Source of the DNA: Antedon bifida
Taxonomy: Eukaryota; Echinodermata; Crinoidea; Comatulida; Antedonidae
Direction of reading: 5' to 3'
Assembly: GCA_963402885.1 (NCBI GenBank)
Contig: OY727096.1
Location: 7,201,501-7,265,500, forward strand
DNA: 64,000 nucleotides
Both the position numbers and the translations under genes were made by a program. The stretch's first letter is position 1; the number at the start of each line of letters is the position of its first letter. Below are positions 23,096-33,944 of this stretch, piece after piece. Below the pieces are notes generated by a model. That model ran no database searches. It had not been told where the DNA came from and was given only the letters and a program-made list of their open reading frames with translations.

Positions 23096-24283
23096 ACAAT
23101 AATAAATAGGATTTAGTTTAGCACTGTGCGCTACCATATCCATCTTGTTTGCGCGAGTGCTAATTTTGTTAATAAATTGGTTTTAGTTTACCACTGTGCG
23201 CTACCATACCCATCTTGTTTGCACTCGCACAGTGATAATAAATATGATTTAGATTAGCACTGTGCGCTACTATATCCATCTTGGTTGCACTCGCGCACAG
23301 GGATAATAAATAGTATTTAGTTTAGCACTGTGAGCTACTATACCCATTTTGGTTGCTCTCGCGCACAGTGGTAATAAATAGAATATAGTTTAGCACTGTG
23401 CGCTACTAAACCAATTTTGGTTGCAGTCGCGCACAGTGATAATAAATAGGATTTAGTTTAGCACTGTGCGCTACCATATCCATTTTAGTTGCACTCGCGC
23501 ACAGTGATAAAAAATAGGATTTAGTTTTGCACTGTGCGCTACCATATCTATCTTGGTTGCACTCGCGCACAGTGATAATTAATAGGATTTAATTTAGCAC
23601 TGTGCGCTACTATACAAATGTTGGTTGCAATCGCGCACAGTGAAAATAAATAGGATTTAGATTAGCACTGTGCGCTACGATACTCATTTTGGTTACACTC
23701 ACGCACAGTGATAATAAATAGGATTTAGTTTAGCACTGTGCGCTACTATATCCATTTGGTTGCACTTGCGCACAGTGATAATAAATAGGATTTAGTGTAG
23801 CACTGTGCGCTACCATATCCATCTTGTTTGCACTCGCGCAAAGTGATATTAAAGATGATTTAGTTTAGCACTGTGCGCTACTATACCCATTTTGGTTTCA
23901 CTCGCGCACAGTGATAATAAATAGGATTTAGTTTAGCACTGTGCGCTACCAAATCCATTTTGTTGCACTCGCTCACAGTGATAAGAAATAGGATTTAATT
24001 TAGGACTGTGCGTTACTATATCCATTTTAGATAAACTCGCGCACAGTGATAATAAATAGGATTTAGTTTAGCACTGTGCGCTACCAAATCCATTTTGGAT
24101 GCACTCGCGCACAGTGATAATATATTGGGTGTAGTTTACCACTGTGCGCTACTATATCAATTTTGGTTGCAGTCGCGCACAGTAATAATAGATAGGATTT
24201 AGTTTAGCACTGTGCGCTACTATAACCATTTTGGTTGAACTTACTTGCGCACAGTGATAATAAATAGGATTTAGTTTAGCACT
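23096..24283 (+). repeat. 68-bp satellite, block 1
   Basis: About 17 units of the pattern TTTAGCACTGTGCGCTAC...GCGCACAGTGATAATAAATAGG. One aberrant unit near 23133-23185 has GCGCGAGTGCTAATTTTG in place of the usual second half; the same odd unit recurs near 25885 and 27315. Confidence 0.9.
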
Positions 24284-25795
24284 CACTCTTACTGCCATTT
24301 TCTGAAGTAAAAAGATAGGTTGTAAATACGATGAATAAGTGCTTCCCCAGATCTCAAGGCCATACATGATATGTGGTTGTATAAATGATTTGTAAATTAA
24401 TAAAAGAATATTCTGTGGAAGAAAATGTCTCAATTTAAAAATGATTCCAATTTTTCTTTTAATAGTAGTTCTAATTTTCTCTATGTGGTTTTTCCATGTC
24501 AAATATTTATCCATAATTAGGCCAATAAACATGACTTCAGATACTTCCTGGATGTACTTATTATCAATTATAATATTACCTATAGTTGTGACTGTTTTTC
24601 TCTTGCCTTGGAATATAATGAAATTTGTCTTGGACGAGTTTATTGTTATCTTATTTGCGTTGCACCACTTTAATACTTTATTTAATTGAAAAGATACTTC
24701 ATCAAGATTGATATTAGTGTGTTTTCCATCATATGTGTGAAAAAGATTTGAGTCGTCTGCAAATAATCGAAAATTAAAGAATGTTGATGAAGTTGGTAAG
24801 TCATTTATAAACAAAAGAAAAAGTGTTGGTCCCAGGACAGAGCCCTGAGGCACACCATGTGTAATACGTTCTTCGGTCGAGTTGCATCCACCATAATTTA
24901 CAAACTGTTTTCTGTTTGTTAGATAACTTTTAAACCAATCCAGGCAAATTCCTCTTATACCGTAGTGATGAATTTTGTTAAGTAAAATATTATGATCAAT
25001 TGTATCAAATGCCTTTGCCATGTCAATGAAGATTCCAATAGTGACTTTAGCTTCATCCACTTTCTTGATAACTGAATTTACTAGATTTACAAGAGACAAT
25101 GTAGTGCTGTAATTTTTCCTAAATCCATATTGGTGATCATAGAGAATATGGTGCTTTTCGAGAAATTCATTCGGACATTAACTAATTTTTCAAATATTTT
25201 GGCTAAAATTGGTAGAACAGAAATAGGCCTGTAATTGTTTATAACATCTTTTTCTCCCTTCTTAAAAATAGGATACACCTTTGCTATTTTCAGAGCATCT
25301 GGGAAGATCCCATTAATAAAATTAATGATAAATTAAATACATGCTCAAGTGGTCTACTAATATGGGAAGCAGAGTCTTTGACTAGACGCCCAGACATGTA
25401 ATCATAACCAGATGACTTCTTTATATCTATATTTTTAATTAGATTTTCAATTTCATAATGTGTAATTGGTTTTAAGAAAAAAGAAGGCGTTATGGGATTT
25501 TGTAAATAATCAGAAAGTGGTGTCGAGTTTTCATTAATTTTGCTGGCTAAATTTGGCCCTATATTAACAAAATAATTATTGAAAGTTGAAGTACAATTTT
25601 CTGGACCGTTACTTATTTGTTCACCCATGTCATAGACCACTCTGAGTGTATCGAGAGCATTTCCGTGATCATTAGAGTTAGATCCTTTAATTAGCATGTT
25701 TATATTGTTCCATATTTTTCCACTATCGTTTTTACAATTTCTGAACAGTTTACCGTAATATATTTTTTTAGCCTTTCTGATTACACTTGTTAATA
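24284..25795 (-). mobile_element. CR1/Jockey-group LINE fragment inside the satellite
   Basis: Minus-strand frames give, in order, an N-terminal part ending with the PITHYEIENLIKNIDIKKSS region, YPIFKKGEKDVINNYRPISV (RT start), FIDMAKAFDTIDHNIL, HGVPQGSVLGPTLFLLFIND, FRLFADDSNLF and FIGLIMDKYLTWKNHI. All the catalytic RT boxes are present, including FADD. At least two frame shifts lie in the upstream part (frames 25290-25697, 25087-25278, 24152-25099). The endonuclease and the end of the protein are both absent. TAGTTTAGCACT occurs at 24272-24283 and 25796-25807, so the insertion is bounded by a 12-bp duplication of satellite sequence. Confidence 0.85.
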
Positions 25796-26592
25796 TAGTT
25801 TAGCACTGTGCGCTACTAAACCAATTTTGGTTGCAGTCGCGCACAGTGATAATAAATAGGATTTAGTTTATCACTGTGCGCTACCATATCCATCTTGTTT
25901 GCGCGAGTGCTAATTTTGTTAATAAATTGGTTTTAGTTTACCACTGTGCGCTACCATACCCATCTTGTTTGCACTCGCACAGTGATAATAAATAGGATTT
26001 AGATTAGCACTGTGCGCTACTATATCCATCTTCGTTGCACTCGCGCACAGGGATAATAAATAGTATTTAGTTTAGCACTGTGAGCTACTATACCCATTTT
26101 GGTTGCTCTCGCGCACAGTGGTAATAAATAGAATATAGTTTAGCACTGTGCGCTACTAAACCAATTTTGGTTGCAGTCGCGCACATTGATAATAAATAGG
26201 ATTTAGTTAAGCACTGTGCGCTACCATATCCATCTTGTTTGCACTCGCGCAAAGTGATAATAAATATGATTTAGTTTAACACTGTGCGCTACTATACCCA
26301 TTTTGGTTTCACTCGCGAACAGTGATAATAAATAGGATTAAGTTTAGCACTATGCGCTACCATATCCATTTTGTTGCACTCGCTCACAGTGATAATAAAT
26401 AGGATTTAGTTTAGCACTGTGCGTTACCATAGTCATTTTAGATGCACTCGCGCACAGTGATAATAAATAGGATTTAGTTTAGCACTGTGCGCTACCAAAT
26501 CCATTTTGGATGCACTCGCGCACAGTGATAATATATTGGATGTAGTTTAGCACTGTGCGCTACTATATCAATTTTGGTTGTACTTGCGCACA
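25796..26592 (+). repeat. 68-bp satellite, block 2
   Basis: About 12 units in the same orientation as block 1, and in nearly the same order of unit variants as part of block 1 and of 27290-27950. Confidence 0.9.
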
Positions 26593-26865
26593 GTTCATTC
26601 ATTCATAATAACATTTATTTCTTATCATTTCAAAGTAAACAAAATAACAATTTAAATATAAATAATTAAGAGGCAAAACCCAGAAAGTAATAACATTTGG
26701 AGGTTTCCCTCCAAAAAAACTTGTGACGGGTAGCCAGTTAAAAAGTTGTAATCATATTGGAGTTTAAACAAACAGAAACAAAACAAGACAACGACAAGTT
26801 AATAATAATATAATACTATGGAAGCACAGAAAAACCAGAATAAATATGTTGTTTTATTATTATAG
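26593..26865 (-). mobile_element. LINE/SINE 3' tail, copy 1, in the satellite
   Basis: Begins with TTCATTCATTCAT, which on the minus strand is a (GAAT)n 3' tail. It continues with about 250 bp of non-coding sequence including GGAGGGAAACCTCC read on the minus strand. The adjoining satellite is split between GCGCACAG and TGATAAT. Nearly identical to 27952-28228. Confidence 0.6.
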
Positions 26866-27951
26866 TGATAATGAATAGGATTTAGTTTAGCACTGTGCGC
26901 TACCATATCCATTTCGGTTGCACTCGTGCACAATGATAATAAATAAGATTTAGGTTTGCACTGTGCGTTACCATATCCATTTTAGATGCACTCGCGCACA
27001 GTGATAATAAATAGGATTTAGTTTAGCACTGTGCGCTACCATATCCATTTTAGTTGCACTTGCGCACAGTGATAAAAAATAGGATTTAGTTTTGCACTGT
27101 GCGCTACCATATCTATCTTGGTTGCACTCGCGCACAGTGATAATTAATAGGATTTAATTTAGCACTGTGCGCTACTATACAAATGTTGGTTGCAATCGCG
27201 CACAGTGAAAATAAATAGGATTTAGATTAGCACTGTGCGCTACGATACTCATTTTGGTTACACTCGCGCACAGTGATAATAAATAGGATTTAGTTTAGCA
27301 CTGTGCGCTACCATATCCATCTTGTTTGCGCGAGTGCTAATTTTGTTAATACATTGGTTTTAGTTTACCACTGTGCGCTACCATACCCATCTTGTTTGCA
27401 CTCGCACAGTGATAATAAATGGGATTTAGATTAGCACTGTGCGCTACTATATCCATCTTGGTTGCACTCGCGCACAGGGATAATAAATAGTATTTAGTTT
27501 AGCACTGTGAGCTACTATACCCATTTTGGTTGCTCTCGCGCACAGTGGTAATAAATAGAATATAGTTTAGCACTGTGCGCTACTAAACCAATGTTGGTTG
27601 CAGTCGCGCACAGTGATAATAAATAGGATTTAGTTTAGCACTGTGCGCTACCATATCCATTTTGTTGCACTCGCTCACAGTGATAATAAATAGGATTTAG
27701 TTTAGCACTGTGCGTTACCATATTCATTTTAGATGCACTCGCGCACAGTGATAATAAATAGGATTTAGTTTAGCACTGTGCGCTACCAAATCCATTTTGG
27801 ATGCACTCACGCACAGTGATAATATATTGGATGTAGTTTAGCACTGTGCGCTACTATACAAAATTGGGTTGCAGTCGCGCACAGTGATAATAAATAGGAT
27901 TTAGTTTAGCACTGTGTGCTACTATACTCATTTTGGTTGCACTTGCGCACA
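26866..27951 (+). repeat. 68-bp satellite, block 3
   Basis: About 16 units. Contains at 27141-27185 the uninterrupted sequence into which the piggyBac-like MITE is inserted elsewhere (28521-29375). Confidence 0.9.
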
Positions 27952-28228
27952 GTTCATTCATTCATTCATAATAACATTTATTTCTTATCATTTCAAAGTA
28001 AACAAAATAACAATTTAAATATAAATAATTAAGAGGCAAAACCCAGAAAGTAATAACATTTGGAGGTTTCCCTCCAAAAAAACTTGTGACGGGTAGCCAG
28101 TTAAAAAGTTGTAATCATATTGGAGTTTAAACAAACAGAAACAAAACAAGACAACGACAAGTTAATAATAATATAATACTATGGAAGCACAGAAAAACCA
28201 GAATAAATATGTTGTTTTATTATTATAG
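27952..28228 (-). mobile_element. LINE/SINE 3' tail, copy 2
   Basis: Same element as 26593-26865, with one more TTCA unit in the tail and the same satellite flanks. Both copies therefore derive from one insertion that was copied together with the surrounding array (offset about 1360 bp, near 20 units). Confidence 0.65.
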
Positions 28229-28520
28229 TGATAATGAATAGGATTTAGTTTAGCACTGTGCGCTACCATATCCATTTCGGTTGCACTCGTGCACAATGAT
28301 AATAAATAAGATTTAGATTTGCACTGTGCGTTACCATATCCATTTTAGATGCACTCGCGCACAGTGATAATAAATAGGATTTAGTTTAGCACTGTGCGCT
28401 ACCATATCCATTTTAGTTGCACTCGCGCACAGTGATAAAAAATAGGATTTAGTTTTGCACTGTGCGCTACCATATCTATCTTGGTTGCACTCGCGCACAG
28501 TGATAATTAATAGGATTTAA
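28229..28520 (+). repeat. 68-bp satellite, block 4
   Basis: About four units, ending at the TTAA (28517-28520) used as a target by the MITE. Confidence 0.9.
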
Positions 28521-29375
28521 CTCTTTCACTGCGTATACCCGGTACTACCGGGTATAAACAGATGTCGTTGAAATACGTATACACGGTAATACCGGGTATG
28601 GGCAAAACAATGATTTAATCGTATTTGCCTATAATATATAGCACCCTCTATATTTGTTCGATGAACTTGAATATTTTTGCAAGTCATTAAAAAATTTTTC
28701 CAGCAAAAAAAACGGCCCTCTATAGTTGTATTATCGTCTTGAAAATCATGCGCCCTCTATAGTTATATTATATATAGTATAGTATATATAATAGTATTCT
28801 ATCTTGGAAAGTTGTTTTGAGTAGCGTAATGGCGGCCATTTTGAAAGTAACCAAAATTTACCAGCCCCAATAGGGCAACATTGTGTTTATCACAACACGC
28901 AAAAAAAAAAATTCTGAAACAATAGTTAGTTTTTGTACTATAGTGAATTTTTGGAAAATGTCATTATTTTCACGATTTTGCCCCAAAACTTTGATTTGTG
29001 CATAATTTTTATAAAACAATAAAAATAATTCAATTTTTTTTTATATTTTTATTTGTTATGCATATCTTCATCAATATCCAGTTGGAAAAACATATTCCAT
29101 AAGAATTTCTTATAGAAAATATAGTTTTTATTATTGATTCGATAAAAAACACGAAATCCAAAATACATGTAATGACGTCACATGACGTCATCAATATGCA
29201 AATGACTTTTTTTTTTATACCTAACTGTAGACTAACCCTTTGCCCATCACACACCACAAAAATAATTACACAATTATCTCAATTAGTATTTTTTTGCAAT
29301 TTATTAAAATACCATATGTTTTTCTTAAATATATATTACGCACAGAGGTGGGAATAATGCTCCGCAGTGAAAGGG
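28521..29375. mobile_element. piggyBac-like MITE in the satellite
   Basis: Ends CTCTTTCACTGCG and, inverted, CCCTTTCACTGCGGAGC, each next to TTAA (28517-28520, 29376-29379). TTAA targets with CCCTTT-type ends are the piggyBac signature. The related array copies at 27141-27185 and 23575-23620 show the same satellite words joined with a single TTAA, an in-window empty site. The interior has repeated TACCCGGTA/ACCGGGTA words and no transposase. Confidence 0.85.
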
Positions 29376-29678
29376 TTAATTTAGCACTGTGCGCTACTAT
29401 ACAAATGTTGGTTGCAATCGCGCACAGTGAAAATAAATAGGATTTAGATTAGCACTGTGCGCTACGATACTCATTTTGGTTACACTCGCGCACAGTGATA
29501 ATAAATAGGATTTAGTTTAGCACTGTGCGCTACTATACCCATTTTGCTTGCACTTGCGCACAGTGATAATAAATAGGATTTAGTTTAGCACTGTGCGCTA
29601 CCATATCCATCTTGTTTGCACTCGCGCAAAGTGATATTAAAGATGATTTAGTTTAGCACTGTGCGGTACATATCAATT
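29376..29678 (+). repeat. 68-bp satellite, block 5
   Basis: About four units up to the LINE insertion; the order of variants continues that of block 4 across the MITE. Confidence 0.85.
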
Positions 29679-30472
29679 GCAGTATAAATCATATTAATGC
29701 ATTTTTACTATTGCTAAAGGTAAGTATATTAACAAAAAAAACAAAAAAACATGGCCTCTAAGTATTGTTTGATAATAAATAATATTTTGCAATCTTTTTG
29801 AAACTATTTACATTTTGTATGTTTTGTAGCGAAAGAGGCAAAACATTCCAAAGTTTTGCACCGGAGTATCTAATACTTTGGTGAAATATGGTAGTCCTGT
29901 GTTTTGAAAGATGAATATAAGAGGATGACCTCGTGTTGTAGTTATAGAAATTAACATTAAATTTAAACATATCGTAAAATCTATGAGGATAATTATGATT
30001 AACATAGTTATGAACAAAAATATACTGCTGATAAGTAGTTATATCTTTAAGTGTCATTATATTAAGTTCCTTAAATAGAGGACCCGTATTAGCTGTAAAA
30101 GAAGATTTTGAAATTATACGTATGATTCTTTTTTGGAGCAATGTTAATTTATTAAGATTTGATTGAAAAGTATTACCCCAGACCACATTACAATATGAAA
30201 AATAATGAAGAACAAGAGAATTATATAAGGTACGGAGGATATTTACAGGAACTAAACGTTTAATTCTGTTGATTACTCCTATACTTTTAGATATTTTAGT
30301 CATTGATTCGTTGATATGGTATTTCCAAGTCAACTGCTCATCAATTAAGACACCGAGAAATGTTGTTTGTTCTACTCTTTGAATGTCATCATTGTTAAGT
30401 ACAATTTTTAAATTATCTACATCATCAGCCTTCTTTTTCTTATTACTAAAAATAATATAATTACATTACATT
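29679..30472 (-). mobile_element. CR1/Jockey-group LINE 3' fragment in the satellite
   Basis: The minus-strand frame 29758-30333 (191 codons, open) is the C-terminal RT end: LTWKYHINESMTKISKSIGV, then NILRTLYNSLVLHYFSYCNV, LLQKRIIRIIS and GAKLWNVLPLS. The frame continues upstream without a start to about 30450. The RT catalytic boxes are missing, so the copy is 5'-truncated. TACATATCAATT is present at 29667-29678 and again at 30473-30484, a 12-bp target duplication. The 3' end carries no long A tail. Confidence 0.85.
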
Positions 30473-30784
30473 ACATATCAATTTTAGATGCACTCGCGCA
30501 CAGTGATAATAAATAGGATGTAGTTTAGCACTGTGCGCTACTACACCAATTTTGGTTGCAGACGCGCACAGTGATAATAAATAGGATTTAGTTTAGCACT
30601 GTGCGCTACTATACCCATTTTTGTTGCATTTCCGCACAGTGATAATAAATAGGATTTAGTTTAGCACTGTACGCTACCATATCCATCTTGTTTGCACTCA
30701 CGCACAGTGATAATAAATTAGATTTAGTATAGCAGTGTGCGCTACCATATCCATTTCGGTTGCACTCGTGCACAGTGATAATAA
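30473..30784 (+). repeat. 68-bp satellite, block 6
   Basis: Between four and five units, ending at the ATAA target site of the LTR element. Confidence 0.85.
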
Positions 30785-31415
30785 TGTAATATAAAGTTGT
30801 TATGTTGTACTTTGTAAGGAAGACTCTTTACTCGCTTTGCTGTCGTAACATATATTATTTATTCAGAATATACTTCAGAAGATACAATAATAATGATGCT
30901 GATAACTAACTGACTAAGGAACAGAGGATTAGTGATGCTGGCTGTAAGGTGTGTGCTCCGTGAAGTGGCTGTGTAAGGTGTGTGCTCCGTGAAGTGGCTG
31001 TGAGGTGTGTGCTCTGTAAAGTGGCTGTAAGGTGTGTCTGGGCTCTTCTGAAACTTGGGGGTATATCGGCTTCGGTTCATTTACATATGTCACTACGTAA
31101 TCTGTGAGGGTAACGATTGGTCCTAAGTTGGTCCAGGGGTGTTTAAGTGGGAGTGATTAACGGTATAATAAGGTATTTCAATGATGGATGACACTGTCAA
31201 ATCTGTACTTAAATAGTGTCAATCTCTCCTGGTTTAACGATGGGATAGGTCAAATGTTAAGCTAAGTGTTTTCTTTAGGGATTCTATTATAAACTAAATG
31301 GACATTAAAAACATCTGGACAAACTCTCCTCTGGACTTTCTGGGTCAAGTTTGTGAACTCAAATACAAATACAAAGGTTGATTTCTTAATTATAAAAGTA
31401 TATCGTTACATTACA
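30785..31415 (-). repeat. 3' LTR (left)
   Basis: 631 bp, TG...CA, contains a short internal repeat of GTGTGCTCCGTGAAGTGGCT-type units. Confidence 0.85.
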
Positions 31416-33313
31416 TCCCTCTGTTTTCCTTTTTTTTTTCTAATCTATTTAAAATATAAAAATGGTTATAATAGTGGCATGCAAAATTAAAGTTATATAA
31501 AAGAAAAAAAAACATGATTATACATATAAGCAAAAATTGAGTTAGTCAAAACCATTGACTCTGAAGTGTAACCTTATCACTTTCACTCTCTCTCTTCTCT
31601 CTCTCTTAAAAAAATTGAAATTAGAACTGAATTTTGTATAAAATTTCCGGAATTTATAAAAAAAATTTGGAAGAAAAAAAATGTATAAAAAACAAAAGTT
31701 TTCTTCAAGATCGACATAATTGTGGGTCCGTTGCTTTGGAGGCATGCTACACTCGGATTACCGAAATAAAGACATCACAACGGTGGGGTTTCCCTAAAGA
31801 ACATCGGTCAAGAAGGCAACTGTTGTTAATTATGCACTCTAATCTATAATAACGGTAATCGCGTAAATCAAACAAAATCGGTCAAAATAAAAATACAAAA
31901 CTTAAAAATAGTATGTTACATTGAACATACAACAAATCGTGCGACGACTTATCGCATTCTAATGGCCTTCAAACATAAATCAATCAAATTAAAACATAAA
32001 ACTCAAGAAAACTGTGGCTGATTAGCCTAAATTCAATAATTAACTCGAAATATCAAACTTAATCACTTAAAACTTTAAAAGAAACAAATGTGTGTCCCGT
32101 TGACACAAACTTATCCACAATATATCGTTATCATCACAACTTTATCGATTTAAGCATTTATATTCACAGGTAATTACGATTTCAATCGGTCGACAAATTC
32201 GACTTTTGTACTCAATGTCAAAAAATACAATTAAAAGTACTAAGAAAATCTCCTGTTCTTATATCAATTAATTAATTAATGCTTGAGATTAACGACTCAA
32301 AAGTTAAACAAAATATTTGTTACAAAATGATTGTCGTTCTTTTCAATATCTCAATATATCGATCATCAAAATTCAAAATTAATCATTATCAAACTCGTTA
32401 CAAAATCAATACTTAATCATAAATTCAATTCTCCTTTTAACTGAAATCACATCGTTACTAAACAAATCTTATCAAATACGTAGACTATGCTATCATTAAT
32501 TTAGCAAATGTCGTAATTAAAAAAATTCTCGCAAAAAATTAAATCAGTAACTTGTTGCATTATACAAACGTTTTATGAATCGTTTTGGCGATCCACTTAT
32601 CGGTATCTGTTTATCATTAATAATCTCTTTAATCAATTTATCTGTATCGTTATATCTGTCGATATTCCACCAAAATTTTCGAACATTGGATTCGTGTTTT
32701 GTTTTATCGGTGTTACATTTGGCTGAAGTCGGTTTAGAATACGAAACTAAAACTTGGAAATGTCCTGCTTTAAATCTACCTCGGTTTAATGTCATATTTG
32801 AATCATTAGGTGCTGTCATAATTAGATTAGTTTGTTCCTTAATTTGTTCTTCTTTCATTTGGAATGGGGCTGCTAATCCCATGTTATTCTCTACACAGTC
32901 AATGTAAGGTTGCAAGTTAAGGGGTTCTACTTTAGTTGGGTGTGTAAAGGTATCTGATTGCAATTGGGTGGGTGTCCTATCATGTTCGTCGACAAATTCA
33001 ATATTGGTTTCGTCATTTACTACATTAACGGTGTTCTGAATTTTCTCATTCTTATCGGTGGTTTCATTTAACGATTAATTTAACAATTAAAAAAAATTTT
33101 AAGTGTATACCATCAACTTTCACACAGGGTTACAATTCAAAAATAATAATAATAATTTAATAATAATAATAATATAATTTTGTTATGTTATGGCCATATC
33201 TAACTTAAGAGAATTAATCTCATGTTGGAGCGATTCGAGACTATTATCTGTTTCCTTTTTGATGTTGAATGAAACTTCCCGTGTGGAATCATCGACGGAA
33301 AGGTCTTCCACCA

Positions 33314-33944
33314 TGTAATATAATGTTGTTATGTTGTACTTTGTAAGGAAGACTCTTTACTCGCTTTGCTGTCGTAACATATATTATTTATTCAGAATAT
33401 ACTTCAGAAGATACAATAATAATGATGCTGATAACTAACTGACTAAGGAACAGAGGATTAGTGATGCTGGCTGTAAGGTGTGTGCTCCGTGAAGTGGCTG
33501 TGTAAGGTGTGTGCTCCGTGAAGTGGCTGTGAGGTGTGTGCTCTGTAAAGTGGCTGTAAGGTGTGTCTGGGCTCTTCTGAAACTTGGGGGTATATCGGCT
33601 TCGGTTCATTTACATATGTCACTACGTAATCTGTGAGGGTAACGATTGGTCCTAAGTTGGTCCAGGGGTGTTTAAGTGGGAGTGATTAACGGTATAATAA
33701 GGTATTTCAATGATGGATGACACTGTCAAATCTGTACTTAAATAGTGTCAATCTCTCCTGGTTTAACGATGGGATAGGTCAAATGTTAAGCTAAGTGTTT
33801 TCTTTAGGGATTCTATTATAAACTAAATGGACATTAAAAACATCTGGACAAACTCTCCTCTGGACTTTCTGGGTCAAGTTTGTGAACTCAAATACAAATA
33901 CAAAGGTTGATTTCTTAATTATAAAAGTATATCGTTACATTACA
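33314..33944 (-). repeat. 5' LTR (right)
   Basis: 631 bp, matching the left LTR. On the minus strand the interior begins TGGTGGAAGACC, a possible primer-binding site; the tRNA is not identified. Confidence 0.85.

Larger units (their letters stand above)
30785..33944 (-). mobile_element. LTR retrotransposon, compact and probably non-autonomous
   Basis: Two 631-bp direct repeats (30785-31415 and 33314-33944) begin TG and end CA, with TGTAAT/ATTACA at their edges, and are almost identical by eye (about one difference), so the insertion is young. ATAA flanks both sides (30781-30784, 33945-33948). A purine-rich tract next to the left LTR on the minus strand (GGAAAACAGAGGGA) places the 3' end at the left, so the element reads on the minus strand. 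The 1.9-kb interior is too short for gag-pol, and no protease, RT or integrase words are seen; one 139-codon minus-strand frame at 32544-32963 has no recognised domain. Family (Gypsy, Copia or BEL) cannot be told. Confidence 0.85.

Noticed and set aside
24441-24689. Plus-strand frame with hydrophobic residues
   Set aside because: It is the antisense of the LINE reverse transcriptase on the minus strand.
30859-31080. 73-codon frame present twice, once in each LTR (also 33388-33609)
   Set aside because: It lies in the LTR short repeats (SHFTEHTP units) and has no domain; probably a by-product of the repeat.
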